From NCBI RefSeq assembly GCF_963924675.1, contig NC_089221.1, positions 91,513,835 to 91,577,834 of the forward strand: 64,000 bases of DNA, given 5' to 3'. The DNA comes from Phocoena phocoena. Its lineage: Eukaryota; Chordata; Mammalia; Artiodactyla; Phocoenidae. Of the stretch, positions 12,320 through 24,150 are shown in pieces; the stretch's first letter is position 1, and each line of letters begins with the position of its first letter. A model generated the notes under the pieces. It worked only from the letters and a program-made list of their open reading frames with translations. It was not told the origin of the DNA and did no database searches. Made by a program: the position numbers and the translations under genes.

Positions 12320-12455
12320 TTGTCCTTCTCTTTAGAATGTAAGCCTCTGTGGGCAGGACCTCTGTCTCTTTGTTCATTACTGTGTCCCCAGACCTATTGC
12401 AATGCCTGGTGTGTAGTGAGCACTCATTAAATATTTGTTGAGTAAATGAGTCAGT
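12320..12455 (+). repeat. L2 LINE 3' fragment
   Basis: Typical L2 end: TTTAGAATGTAAGCC, GGGCAGGACCTCTGTCTCTTTG, TGTCCCCAGACC, TGCCTGGTGTGTAGTGAGC and CATTAAATATTTGTTGAGTAAATGA. Confidence 0.75.
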
Positions 12456-12645
12456 TGTACCAGCAGGGCATCTGCAATTGAAAGTCCTTTGTAATGCTAG
12501 GGTCTCTGGTCTTTTATCAGGCTGCTCTGTCTTAAAGAGCCCCCCATGTCTGAATGAACTGGGAATAGTGTGCCCTTCTGTGATTAGATCTTCGTTGAAG
12601 GTACTCTCTAGCCACAACCATCTGTGCATCTATGTTTTCTTCCAG

Positions 12646-12710
12646 TTGAATTCTCTGGATGATTACCTTAGTTCTTTACTGCCTGTTCAGGAGACAGAGC
12701 AGCTTTTGGA
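12646..12710 (+). other. Candidate cryptic exon in CAMK4 intron 1
   Basis: A pyrimidine-rich acceptor (TATGTTTTCTTCCAG, ending 12645) and a perfect GTAAGT donor (12711-12716) enclose 65 bases. If spliced after CAMK4 exon 1 the junction would read CG-T then TGA, an immediate stop, so it could only act as a poison exon or as part of another transcript. This rests on splice-site sequence alone, and such pairs also arise by chance. Confidence 0.2.
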
Positions 12711-12849
12711 GTAAGTAGGGTTCTAAGCTCCAAAGGCTTTGTAAATGTGTTGGAGGCTCCTTGAATAATTTTTTCTATTTTGTACTTTTTAAATGCCTAA
12801 TCTCTTTTTTAGAGACATGTACTCATTATTATATTTGCTCATTTTTACT

Positions 12850-12903
12850 TCTGTAAGATGGTATGGAAAAAGCCTGAGCTATCTTTTTGGCCAGCCCAGT
12901 AAT
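12850..12903. repeat. Mariner-like terminal fragment
   Basis: The stretch reads TTCTGTAAGATGGTATGG, then AAAAAGCC and CTTTTTGGCCAGCCCAGT. This resembles the end of the short mariner elements common in cetartiodactyl genomes. It is only ~55 bases and diverged. Confidence 0.45.
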
Positions 12904-13172
12904 TATTCTGGAAAATGTGTATGTCCCCATCTCTATTTTTGATGACAGAAGCTAGGGAAGTATGGTGAAAGAAAGATTGTGTATAAGAGAGAGGGGGGCA
13001 GAGATGGAGCTGAGGGATGGAAGGAAGGTCACTCCTCACCTAGGGCTATTTTTTGTTTTCTGAGTTAGCTACACCTCAACCCACAAGCACCTCTCTGTCC
13101 CTACCTGACTTCTCCCTGTTACTGTTGTCCCACGAGAGCCCAGGTCCATTTCATTTTCTTTGTATCTCCCCT

Positions 13173-13566
13173 TGTTATGGTCTGAATGTTTGTGTCCCCA
13201 CCGTGGATTCTTATGTTGAAGCCCTAACCCCCCCCCACCCCCGCCCCCCCGGCAATGTGATGGTATTTGGAGAAGGGGCCTTTGAGAGGTGGTTAGGGTT
13301 AGATGAAGTCATGAGTGTAGGGCCTTAATGATGGGATCTGTTCCCTTGTAAGAAGAGAGACGGGAGAGCATAGTGTCTCTCCCTCTGCCATATGAGGACA
13401 CAGCAAGAGGTCAGCTGTCTGCAAGCCAGGAAGAGAGCTCTCACCAGAACCTGACCATGTTGGCGCCCTGATCTTGAACTTCCAGCTTCCAGAACTGTGA
13501 GAAATAAATGTCTGTTGTTTAAGTCCCCCAATGTATTTTGCTATGGCAGTTGAGCCGACCAAGATG
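13173..13566 (+). mobile_element. MaLR (MLT1-type) solo LTR
   Basis: A near-complete ERVL-MaLR LTR in sense orientation. It begins TGTTATGGTCTGAATGTTTG, has GTGATGGTATTTGGAG, GGGGCCTTTGAGAGGTG, TGCCATATGAGGACACAGC and CTGCAAGCCAGGAAGAGAG, and ends near TGAGCCGACCAAG. An AATAAA poly(A) signal lies at 13503-13508 (GAGAAATAAATGTCTGTTG). No internal region follows, so it is solo. A long C-run (13228-13251) has expanded within it. Exact family naming is from memory. Confidence 0.8.
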
Positions 13567-14915
13567 CCCATGTACCCCTTCCCCCACTTTGAATATCTAT
13601 CTAACTTTGGTCACAACCTCAGAATCTGCCTGCAGTGTCTCAGAAACTAACCTGAGTTAATCTAGGCTAATGTGGCAAGCAGAGCTTGAGGAAAGTGATG
13701 TACTTTTCCTTTCCCAGATAGCCACCATTGTTCTTCTCCCAGATGTTGGGGGATGCAGTCAAGCGGCCCACTTCACAGGCAGTATAGCGCGGCCTTGGCT
13801 TTATCTAGGAGCTGCCTTCTGGCATTACCACCTTGGTATCCACTATGCATCCATATCCATACCTGTTGGCTTTCCAAGTGCCCGTGCTTGCCAGCTCCCA
13901 GCATATTATTTCCTCAGCAGCTGGCACAGGATTTTTTTGTTGCCAACTAGAAGCTCAGCTATTAAAAAATAAAACTTGGCCCATCTTGAGAATCATATGT
14001 TTCCATCAGAACTTGGATCTACATTCTGGCACAACTCATAGAGTCATGCACCTCTCTCAGGACCAAGAACCCAGTGTTCCCCTGGGTCTCTGACCACACT
14101 TTCACCTGCTTGTTCCAAATGCAGTTTCCAACCTGGAGTAACCTGTGATGCTTGTGATTTGTTGAGCACTAGTTTACCAACATTTACTTGGTCTTTTTGA
14201 ATTTATTAACTTGTTCATTGTTTCTTTAGCAATAGATTGCCTTCTCTGATAGTTTGTGTCCATTTTATATCTTAAATTGTTAATTCTCAAGAATCAGGTT
14301 CGTGTTTCCTCAGTTAATGAGAAGCTAACAGACAATATGGAGGCATGGAGTAAACACTGCATGACTTTGCATGAGCTTGAGGCAGTCCAAGAAAGGAGAT
14401 GTTAATATTTATAAATATCTGACTGCTGTTCTTTTGTATTTCACATACTGAAAATAATGTGTGGTATAACCTTAAGGTTTTCCATATCTTCAGACAAAAG
14501 GACAGTTGGGGAAGTTTAAAATAACTGCTGTAGATGGGTCTTTCTGTATAATTTTTACAGTTTGCTTTTCTTATAAGAAGAGCACTAAAATTAGAGAATA
14601 TTTATCATTTTGTAGCTTTGAGATCTTATTTGTGCCAACTTTAACTTTGTCATATATTTATTAATTTTTTATTGAGAATAATGCATTCTTCACTGGAAAG
14701 TTAGATAACCAGACCCAGAATCACTGCAACTTGACTGTGATTCAGAAATAAATAAGAGAGTCCTGGAAATCATTTAAGGATGTTAAAAAAAAAAAAAAAA
14801 AAACAGATGTGATTAGGAATATTTTAAAGCAGGCTGTAGTCTGTGTACACTGATAAAAACATATCACATAAAAAAGACTTCCTGTATTAAAATGACATTG
14901 GTATTAGCCATGCAT
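13567..14915. other. Intronic DNA, no gene seen
   Basis: No repeat family was recognised with confidence. A pure A-run of about 18 bases lies near 14787-14804 with no obvious retroposon body in front of it. An open frame of 100 codons at 13670 has no domain I know. Confidence 0.4.
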
Positions 14916-14931
14916 AAAGAATATATTTCTC

Positions 14932-15245
14932 GGGCCTTCCCTGGTGGCGCAGTGGTTGAGAATCTGCCTGCTAATGCAGGGGACACGGGTTCGAGCCCTG
15001 GTCTGGGAGGATCCCACATGCCGCGGAGCAACTAGGCCCGTGGACCACAACTGCTGAGCCTGCGCGTCTGGAGCCTGTGCTCCGCAACAAGAGAGGCCGC
15101 GATAGAGGCCCGCGCACCGCGATGAAGAGTGGCCCCCACTTGCCACAACTAGAGAAAGCCCTCGCACAGAAACGAAGACCCAACACAGCCAAAACTAAAT
15201 AAATAAATTAAAAAAAAAAAAAAAAGCAGTAATAAAAAAAAAAAA
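14932..15245 (+). mobile_element. CHR SINE, long form
   Basis: It starts GGGCCTTCCCTGGTGGCGCA with intact box A and box B (GGGTTCGAGCCC). The long form includes the extra segment AGAAAGCCCTCGCACAGAAA and the tail AAATAAATAAATTAAAAA, with a second poly(A) run. The duplication AAAGAATATATTTCTC lies at 14916-14931 and 15246-15261. Confidence 0.95.
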
Positions 15246-15261
15246 AAAGAATATATTTCTC

Positions 15262-15744
15262 TAACTTGATACCTAACTAGTAAAATAAAGTTTGACTTTT
15301 GGTTTCATCATACGTTTCTTTAGTAGCTGCTGTTAATTGTCTTAGTCTCTTTTCTGGTGAAGGGATTTCTTTGAAGCACTTAAGAAACAAATGAATAAAC
15401 TTTGAGAAAGGTGGTAATGAGATAGAAATGGCTAGGAGAAAAGGGGAAAAAAATAGAGACCAGATGACTTAGGAGGTGTCTTACTGACTGTCATTCAGGT
15501 AAGGGGTATTAATTCTGGAATGGCTCTCTGTAAAGAAGGAGGTGATTAGATATCACAATCCTAAGTGATTGGATATCACTGTCTTTTGAAATGTCTTCTG
15601 ATTTCAAGATTCTGAATATGAGATGGCTATAGGCACTCTGAGAATAAAAATCAGGGCTGCAGGCCATATAAAATGAACCCATGATTCCAATGGATATTAA
15701 TAGAACCCCCAGTGGCAACTGTGGTGTAAAAATACATTCCAACT
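15262..15744. other. Intronic DNA, nothing recognised
   Basis: No gene, RNA or named repeat was seen in these ~480 bases. Confidence 0.4.
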
Positions 15745-15870
15745 CTGGTACCTATTAGCTGTCTATTGTTAATGAATTTTTAAAACTGTAATGAGCTTCA
15801 TTTTCCTCATCTGTAGAATGAAAATACTAGTGCCTTTCTCACAGGATTATTGCAAAGATTTTAAAAAGAC
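15745..15870 (+). repeat. MIR SINE fragment, sense
   Basis: Sense MIR core: GAGCTTCATTTTCCTCATCT, GTAGAATGAAAATACTAGTG, CCTTTCTCACAGGATTATTGCAAAG. Confidence 0.7.
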
Positions 15871-16587
15871 AAATTATGTGACTATTAAGCAAAAAAAACT
15901 GCACATACTGCATGAGACTTTTTATTTTAATAATAATAATAAATTTTTTTTACTATTAACTCCAGACTTTATTTGGATTTCATCAGCTTTTCCATTAATG
16001 TCCTCCCTCTCTTCCAGGCTCTAATCCAGGCAACCACATTGCATTTAGTTGGCATGTTTCCTTGCCTCCTCTGATATGTGACACTTTCTCAGTCTTTCCT
16101 TGTTTTTCATGACCTTGACAGTCTTGAGGAGTATTGGACAGGTGTCCTGTAGAGTGCCCCCTAATTTGGGTTTGCCTGTCATTTTTCCACATGATTAACT
16201 GGGGTAGTGAGTTTTTGGAAAGAATACCACAGAGGTGAAGTGCCCTTCTTGTCATATCCTATCGGGGTACTCGAAGCCACCTGACATCTCTGTTGATTTT
16301 AACCTTCATCACTTGGTGAAAGTGGTGTTTGCCAGATTTCTCTGCTGTACAGTTACTACTTGTCCCTTCCCCTACTCTGTCTAGTCTTTGGAACTGAGTC
16401 GCTAAAGCTAAAATAACCAACTCTTGGGAGGGAGGGTGATTAAGCTCCACCTCTTGGAGGGAGGAATATCTACATATTATTTGTAGTTTTGTAGAGAAGA
16501 TTTGTGAGGTATTGTTTTATTACTAATAAATTCTTATATGTATATAAGATGATTGGATATCTTAAGTCATTTTCCAAAATTCTTTTT
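15871..16587. other. Intronic DNA, nothing recognised
   Basis: No gene or clear repeat was seen. Antisense open frames (63-86 codons) show no domain. Confidence 0.4.
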
Positions 16588-16602
16588 AAAATATACTGCC
16601 AG

Positions 16603-16842
16603 GGCTTCCCTGGTGGCGCAGTGGTTGAGAGTCCGCCTGCTGATGCAGGGGATGCGGGTTCCTGCCCCGGTCTGGGAAGATCCCACATGCTGCGGAGCAG
16701 TTGGGCCCGTGAGCCATGGCCGCTGAACCTGTGCGTCCGGAGCCTGTGCTCTGCAGTGGGAGAGGCCACGACAGTGAGAGGCCCGCGTACCGCAAAAATA
16801 AATAAATAAAATAAAATAAAATAAAATAAAATAAAATAAAAT
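16603..16842 (+). mobile_element. CHR SINE, short form, with AAAAT tail
   Basis: Starts GGCTTCCCTGGTGGCGCAGT. This is the short form ending GAGAGGCCCGCGTACCGC. The tail has become an (AAAAT)n microsatellite, roughly 16798-16846. Duplications AAAATATACTGCCAG lie at 16588-16602 and 16843-16857. Confidence 0.95.
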
Positions 16843-16857
16843 AAAATATACTGCCAG

Positions 16858-17329
16858 CATACATCATGCAGTTAGGAATGTACTAGATGGTGAGAAACTT
16901 TGAACCTGGTAGAAGCTGTCCCTGGAATCTTGTGCTTAGACAGTGGAGAGTATTGGAGATGTGTGTTTAAGGGGAAGGTGTGAAGTCAAAAACTCTCTTT
17001 TGTTTTGATGGAGGTAGATAGGCTCTAGACAGTAGTTGGTCTCTTTCTGTGTCTCGTAGGTGCATAATTCATAATAGGAATGGCTCTTATTTCAGATGGC
17101 CTGCTGAACTCTCCGTTGGAAGACCATATAAGCAACTGTGATGCAGGTTATTCAAACTGACTCCATCTTCCCACTCACCTCCAACCAACAGCCATTACCA
17201 AACCTGCTTCTCTGTTTGTGTATTCCATCTCAGTAAATGTTACCACCATCTACCTTTGTTCCCTACCTAGGATCATGGGAGACATTCTGGATTTTTCCTT
17301 CACCCCTGCTAATAAGACATATTCTTTCA
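16858..17329. other. Intronic DNA, nothing recognised
   Basis: No gene or named repeat was seen. Confidence 0.4.
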
Positions 17330-17480
17330 CTTAACAGATATATGATCCTGGGAAAGTCCCTTATCCATTCTGAGTCTCAAAAGAGGTATAATAATCTCAT
17401 AAATTTATTATGAGGATTCAGTGAGATGATGCATTATAAAGTTCTTGGCATGATGTATATTGCACAATTCAATGAAAGTC
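17330..17480 (+). repeat. MIR SINE fragment, sense
   Basis: MIR order: ATGATCCTGGGAAAGTCCC, CATTCTGAGTCTCAAAAGAGG, ATTATGAGGATTCAGTGAGATGATG, AAGTTCTTGGCATGATG. Confidence 0.7.
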
Positions 17481-17589
17481 ATTGGGTGTGACCTCTCTTA
17501 AATATATTTTAAATCAGGGGTCCTGGTCCTTTTAGTTCTATAAATTTGGAACTCTTTCCTTGAGTACTGCACTGGTATCTTAAATATTG

Positions 17590-18040
17590 TCTCTACTCTC
17601 ATCCACTTCCCACTCTGCTTGGAAGGTGACCTTTCAAAGACCAAGTCTGATTATGCCACTCCCCTACTTAGAATCTTTTAACCTCTTGCACCCCATCCAG
17701 GATGTGGAACCCTTTTACACGAACAGCAGGTCTTTTCAAAACAGCTCCCGTTGCTTTCCTGTCTTACCTTCACCAAGCCTGCGTTCTCATCTTGGGTTCC
17801 AGCCCAACCAGCTATTTTTCCTCATGTAGGATCAGTCATGCTGCCCCATTTCAGTGTGCAGTGTGCAGCACCTCCACTGTCTTTTCCCCAACGAGCACCC
17901 TTCACACCATACACTCCTTGTCTACTATATGAACACCTTTTTCTTCTTCGTGTGAGCACAGGAAAGCCTTGCCTGACTCAGAGGAAGGCCATCTTACACT
18001 CTGCTTCTGTAGCTCTGGTGTACTGCTAGCAGGATCTCCT
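17590..18040 (+). repeat. L2 LINE 3' region
   Basis: L2-type landmarks occur in order: AGTCTGATTATGCCACTCCC, CTACTTAGAATCTTTTAACC, CACCATACACTCCTTGTCTAC, then pyrimidine-rich 3' sequence. The small open frames here are repeat-derived. Confidence 0.55.
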
Positions 18041-18464
18041 GCCTCTGCATCTTGATTGGGGTGCTTCTAAGATAGTTTCATTCCCATGTGCCTGCACAGG
18101 CTCTGTCAGAGGGAAGATTTTTTTACTGCTTTGCTAAGGATATAGGTTATATTTTGATTGAGTTGATATAACTGAAAGTTTTACTAGCCCTGTGGTGGTC
18201 CCTGTTCCCTTCTAGGCCAACCATGTCTTTTCTCTTCTTTTTTCTTTTCTTTTCATCTTTTGAAGCTTCAGAGAGGATGAGGCAGGATTCAGGCAAATAT
18301 CTGGGAGAGGGGCATAGATAATGGTTCTCTCCTGTTTTCAAAAAGGGGCACTGTTGGTGGCATTGTCAAGCCTCAAACTGTAAAAACACTGAAAATATCG
18401 TGACTGAATGTGCATATGACTAAAATGTGTGTACATCTACACCATTCTTAAGATTCTTACTTAG

Positions 18465-18610
18465 ATTTTCAGAACTGTAGAGCTGGATAGCACCTTAGAA
18501 AATCAAGCCAAGGGAAGGCACATGTCTTTCCCAGCTCTCCAAAGCTAGTTAGTAGTAGAAGTGGGCCAGAACCTTGGCCTTCTGTACTTTGACTCTGTGA
18601 CACACTTTCT
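18465..18610 (-). repeat. MIR-like fragment, antisense
   Basis: The order GAGCTGGATAGCACCTTAG, CTTTCCCAGCTCTCCAAAGC, TAGTTAGTAGTAGAAGTGGG resembles an antisense ancient SINE core. Family assignment is weak. Confidence 0.4.
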
Positions 18611-19043
18611 TCCCTCACGAGTGCCATTTAAGAAACCAGGGCTTAAATTAAGCCACTCCAAGCTCTTCCTCCTAGAGCTTTCCTGAGTTACTTCAGAATA
18701 CAACATTCCTTAATCTCCAAGAAGCTCTTACAGATTATGATTTTTTAATTGGCACTATTTTCTATTTTGTATGTTGTGCTTCATTTTTTTTCTTTTTTTT
18801 TTGCGGAGGATGTAGTCTTAAAAATTAAAATGCAGCAAAACTATTAAACATTGGATATTTTACACTTAATTTCTTTCACATTTTGGACAGTGTTCATTCA
18901 CCTTGTAAAAAACACCTCTGTCCCTAAATGTATTGAAATTAGGTTTAAGAGTCTTAGCATGCATGTCAGAGTGCAGTCTGTTCCTGTTGGTCTTTGGGGG
19001 CTGAAATTCTCATTCTTATACAACTCATTAAGAAACTAGTCAA

Positions 19044-19143
19044 TATGGGAACATAGGTATATGTATAACTGATTCACTTTGTTATAAAGCAGAAACTAAC
19101 ACACCATTGTAAAGCCATTATACTACAATAAAGATGTTAAAAA
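19044..19143 (+). mobile_element. Short 5'-truncated L1 (3' end only)
   Basis: Only the last ~100 bases of a cetartiodactyl-type L1 remain: ATAACTGATTCACTTTG, AAGCAGAAACTAACACACC, ATTGTAAAGCC, CAATAAAGATGTTAAAAAA. The target duplication AAACTAGTCAA lies at 19033-19043 and 19144-19154. Confidence 0.85.
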
Positions 19144-19154
19144 AAACTAGTCAA

Positions 19155-21296
19155 ATATGTAAGTGCCCCATCCACTTTAAAACGGCTACCTATGTTAAAC
19201 TATAATATAAATAAATAGGCTTTCTTTGTTCTTCCTGAGTCCAGGAAAATTGAATGTTTGAGCAGATGAATTAATATATTACTCCAATATTTAGCACTAC
19301 TTAGGAACTGGAAAACTTACATGGAGGTATTGTCATGGTGCCTGCACATGTCGTGAGACCAAGGCTATTTTCTTATAGCTGGGGATGCTACTGATTCCAA
19401 AAGTCATTTATAACAGAAATATATTGGATATTTATTCTTAATTTCAATTAATGCTGCCAGCATCTGATTTGCATTAAATAAATATTCTTGTTTTTTCTTC
19501 CTAACCCCAGTAGTTTTGCTGACTACAGTGATAGGCTGTCAAGTTAGGTTTGAATTCCTTTAACTAAGAAAAACTATTTTTATTTATTGTTGATAGAAAT
19601 GACAGAAATTTTCATTATCTACAACAGGGAAAATTGCAACAATGTCTTATTTTGTTCCCATGCCTATATCTAAGCCTGTGCTGAAGAATGCAACACTAAT
19701 AATATTTAATGCTATATCTCATCTTCCTTTCTTAGTATGCCTTCCCTGACGTGAGTCAGCACAGCCATTTTTAAATTTCTCTCAAACAACTTCTACTTTG
19801 GCCCCTTCAATCTGGTTTTTATCCTCATAATTCCATTAAAAAGTGACAGGTGAGTTCCACTAGACTTCCACTTCCCAAATTGATTCTCTGATCTCACTTT
19901 TTAAACCTCTTAACTGCCTGTCAATGTGCTGATACATTTTCTCTTACCTTTTTAAAAGTGATAAGATAACCATGCTCTGCATGCCATGAAATGCTGAGCA
20001 TTCATAGACAAAGTTTACTGATGTAAATAAAACTTACCATAAGATTCTATTGGGTGTTCATAATCATGTGAACAGTGTTATCAGTCCCAGAACAAATGGT
20101 ACTCACAGGTCCCAGGAGCAAATGGCTCTCACAACGTATAACCTGTGTTCAGCCAAAGCACATTTTTAGTTCTATTCTTCAATATCTATTTATAACAAGA
20201 ATCAATGTTGGCAGTTTTTCCTGCCACCATGTAGAGCAGGGATTCCTAACTTTAATCCATAGACCTCTATGCCTATGTTTTAGGACTATATGAAACTCCT
20301 GAAATTGAAAGCAAAATATTGCGTGTGTAATCATTTTTCTGAGGAAAGTGGCCATAGCTTTCATCAAATTTTCAAAGGTGTTTAAGCAGCCTTGATGTTT
20401 GAGATTTACCCAGACATATATATTCTTACATCTGCTCAGAACATTGGGTAGCATGAAGCTTGTATTGGCCTAATCATTTAGCAAACTTTTTTCCCTTTTC
20501 TGCTGCCCTGCCCAGTCCATTTATCCTTAAACAGAGATTTTTATATTCTTATATACTCAGTTTTTACCTCTTCTGTATTCCCTTTAATTAGTTAGGATAC
20601 TGTTACATGCAGGTGCAATTCAACAAGCATATATCGAAGTGCCAAAAGAAACCCAACTCAGATTATGTTAAACAAGGAAATGGATTAATTGGCTCAAATA
20701 AGTAAAGTCCAGAGGTTGATCAGGTTTTACATGTGGTTTGACTTGGAACACATTTATTTTTCTTCATTTCTTTCAGCATTGCCCTCCTAAGTTTGTTGGC
20801 TTGTCTTCATGCCAGCTTTCCTCGTGGTAGCAAAATGCAGCAGTTTCAGTCCTGATGTTGGCAACCAACCATCATCATCCAGGACAGTAAGGATCTTCAC
20901 TTCCTTGTACCACTTAATAAAGCAGAATCAATCAACGTGGTTGAGGAGCATCAGTGCATTAATTGACTTAAGCCTGTATTACCATCATACTTGAACAAGT
21001 CATGGAGACAAAGGGGAAGAGATTACAGTTTTTGATTCGTGTTAGTCATGGTCCTACTTTTAGGACTCTGGCATTTCCAACTTGGAGGTGGAGGTAGGTG
21101 CTGGTAGGAAAGATGCTGAGAAGCAGCTAACAATATTTATTATGTCCCTTAAATTAAGTGGGGTTCAGGCATACAGCTCGTGGTATCTCATTGCAGTTAT
21201 GCTGTAGAAGATACGATTTTACTGAGGTAGAAGATGGGACTTTATTGCGTGCCCTAAAGAAAGTTATGTAAAACATTAGTTCCTTGGGATGTTTCA
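19155..21296. other. Intronic DNA, mostly unclassified
   Basis: About 20640-20990 looks like an old interspersed repeat (AATGGATTAATTGGCTCAAA, AGTCCAGAGG) whose family I cannot name. The rest is AT-rich and shows no gene. Confidence 0.35.
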
Positions 21297-21780
21297 TCAG
21301 AGTTCTGCCAGAGAAACAGAACCAGTAATTAATACACACATGCACACAAATGCACATTTATTTAAAGATTATTTATTTTAAGTAATATTTTAAATATTAT
21401 AAAATATAAATAAATACTCATTTATATATTATTTATTTATTTCAAGGAATTGGCTTATGTGATATGGAGGCTGGCAAGCCCAACATTTGTAGGGCAGGAA
21501 GGCAGACTAGAAACTCTTGGGCAGGAGCTGATGCTGTAGTCTTGAGGTGGAATATCTTCTTTCTCAGGGAAACCTCAGTTTTGTTCTCAAGGGCTTTCAA
21601 CTGGTTGGATGAAGCCCACCCACATTATTGAAGGTAACCTCATATACTTTAATGTCACCTAATTATAGACATTAATGATATCTACAAAATACCTTCACAG
21701 AAACATCAAGACTGGTGTTTAATTGAATAACAGGCTACTATAGCCTAATGAAGTTGACACATACCATCACAGATGTTAAT
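21297..21780 (+). repeat. Old L1M-type LINE 3' end
   Basis: Landmarks of an old L1 3' UTR: GCCAGAGAAACAGAACCAGT, AAGGAATTGGCTTATGTGAT, GGAGGCTGGCAAGCCCAAC, GGGCTTTCAACTGGTTGGAT, GAAGCCCACCCACATTATTG, TCACAGAAACATCAAGACTG and GTTGACACATACCATCAC. An AT-only patch (about 21358-21444) has grown where the consensus has a simple-repeat stretch. Confidence 0.75.
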
Positions 21781-23203
21781 AATTGTAAGGTCAAAGAAGG
21801 GTTCTGTGTTTAAACAAATTTGAGAAATGTTATATTAAACGTTGCTCTAGGACTTTTCATTCTTTAATGTGCTCAAGGACATTGTGGTTTTGAACTATTT
21901 CTCAAACTTATTTGATCAGGGACATTTTTTTGTTCCCCTGAAGACTCTCACTGTACTAGTGAATACATTTTGGGAAACACTGGATTAAATTATGACTGAG
22001 AAAAAGGGTTTTACTGTAACTATGGGCAATTTTATTTGTCTGTATGTTTCTGTTGTTTGTGTTTTTAAATGTATAAGTGTGTGCTCCTCTTTCTCTGTTA
22101 AATTATAAGCTCCTTTGGGATCACACTTTGTGTTTTCACAAAGTGGAAATTCAATAATGTTGACTGAGAAATATTTTTAGATAAATGAATGGTTATTAAG
22201 TCTTGGGTTAATGATCTTTATATTTGCTCAGAGCCATCACTTTCCCTTGGCAGATATTAAATTGCAATAGCTTTAAACTGTTTGCTGACCTTTGGAGATT
22301 TTCTCACTGTGGGGAACCATTCAGTACGATGAAGCAGGTTCTATGTCCTGGACACAGTGCCTCATTTTATTACTTTTACTTTTTAATGTGACAGGCTATA
22401 ACTTTGTTCCACTTAAGAGATTATTTAAATCCATAGAAAACAAGTGAAAGAAAAGAACAGGACAGGTTAAGGCCCTGAAAGTGTTTCTATTTTTGTTTTT
22501 GTTTTGCTTTACTATCCTCTCACAATACCCAGAATGTTGCTTTTCTCTCAGTGGTGCTTGGTATATGTTGTGCCTGACTCTTAGAAGAGAAAAATATTTT
22601 CCCTTAACTCTGCTTAAATCCATTCTTATTGTGATGACAAATTATTAGATCAAACAGAGCTGAGATTTGCTCTCCTGTAACCTATCAGGAATATCACATG
22701 GTCTAGAGATGGTTTAGAGTCTGGATGTGGCTTAAAGTCCTGGCCAAAGACTATGACCAGTAATCAAATCATGTTGTGGGTAGATCCATTTGCCTGAAAG
22801 GCAGTGGAGCATGAAAGGCAGATGTGATTGTCACCTGCAAGTCCCTGTTCATGCGAGCTGTATCTTGGATCCCTGCCAAATCCTCTGAGCTGCTTACTGT
22901 ATGAGGGCCACCCTAATCTGTCTGCGTGGATGTGTGAACAAGTAAACATATTTTTGGAAAACAAATCAAAATTTAAAGTCTGATACTATTAGAAAGGTAC
23001 TAGTTGAATCTGAAGAAACTATTGTTTTAAAATAGCAAGTTTGATTGAATTCAACCAGAATATTTAAAAGCCAGTTTGTGTGTGTAGGTATGAAAAAGTG
23101 GCCATATTAATTTCCTGTTCATTTTGTCACTGTCGTGAAGAAAAAGAGGCTTTAAAGCTGCCATCAGTCTAGAAGTTGGGGTAAAGCCCAACCTTGTAAA
23201 ACT
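21781..23203. other. Intronic DNA with an L2 fragment
   Basis: About 22040-22200 reads as a diverged L2 tail (AATTATAAGCTCCTTTGGGA, GGAAATTCAATAATGTTGAC). About 21880-21985 resembles the end of an old DNA transposon (CATTTTGGGAAACACTGG). No gene was recognised. Confidence 0.4.
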
Positions 23204-23221
23204 TAAAAGGTTTCTTCTTCT

Positions 23222-23394
23222 GTTGTGGCCTCTCTCATTGCGGAACACAGGCTCCGGACGCGCAGGCTCAGCGGCCATGGCTTACGGGCCTAGCCGCTCC
23301 GCGGCATGTGGGATCTTCCCGGACTGGGGCACGAACCCGTGTCCCCTGCATCAGCAGGTGGACTCTCAATCACTGCGCCACCAGGGAAGCCCCC
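23222..23394 (-). mobile_element. CHR SINE, short form, 3'-truncated
   Basis: Read on the minus strand it starts GGGGCTTCCCTGGTGGCGCA. It lacks the poly(A) tail: the + strand begins directly at GTTGTGGCCTCTCTCATTGC. The duplication TAAAAGGTTTCTTCTTCT is perfect at 23204-23221 and 23395-23412. Confidence 0.92.
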
Positions 23395-23479
23395 TAAAAG
23401 GTTTCTTCTTCTTGAGGACAGAGACAGTCCTGAAATTGCCTGTTCTGTTTGAGACAGTAACCTGAAAACTGAAAAAAAG

Positions 23480-23930
23480 CTGGCTTTAAAACCTTTTTTC
23501 CCAGATTATAAAGTGAATAGCCTAAATATTACCATATTTACATATAATATATATAAAGGTATCTATATTTATTACAAATTAATATGTTTAAATGTATTAA
23601 ATATCTAAATAATTATAGCATAAATTTTTTTTGAGTGTAAAAATTTTGGAAATGATAGATAAACAAAAGGCATACTATAAAAATTACTTTTAATCCCATT
23701 ACTCAGAAATGATCACTATTCACGTTATATTCAGTTCTTTTTGTATTTGTATATGTGTATAATTGTTTTCATCTAATTATTTATCTCCCCAAACAGTTAC
23801 TTTGTTTTAGGGTTAAGGTTAATGTTTTATAAATTTACAAATATATTTATTGTTGATTGATTTTAATATGCTTTTATATAATTTATATAAAATATAAAAA
23901 CATATTTAATGTGTTCTTTCGTTGAGTAGA
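23480..23930. repeat. AT-rich, possible old L1 3' region
   Basis: A TTTTAATCCCATTACTCAGAA segment followed by GATCACTATTCACG resembles old L1M 3' sequence. Most of the stretch is low-complexity AT. Confidence 0.35.
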
Positions 23931-23954
23931 CAAAATCACATACAGCAATAGCAG

Positions 23955-24150
23955 CTGACCTTTAACAGGTATATACTATGAGCTGGGCATGTTATCTTTA
24001 TTGCCCTCAACTCTCACAATAACCTGCCAGGTGGGCATTATTAACCCACGGAAACTGAGGCCTGGGGAAAGCAATAACCTGCCAGGTCACACTGGCTGTA
24101 AGTGCCGTGGCGCAGGATGGTCTGGTTATCTGTCTCGCTCCAAAGCTTAT
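23955..24150 (-). repeat. MIR SINE, antisense
   Basis: Antisense MIR order: CTATGAGCTGGGCATGTTAT, CTCTCACAATAACCTGCCAG, GGAAACTGAGGCCTGGGG, CCAGGTCACACTGGCTGTAAG. A 16-base word, CAATAACCTGCCAGGT, occurs twice (24017-24032 and 24072-24087). Confidence 0.75.

Noticed and set aside
14932..15005. tRNA-like box A and box B, possible tRNA gene
   Set aside because: The A and B boxes belong to the tRNA-derived head of a CHR SINE. No cloverleaf with intact acceptor stem is present.
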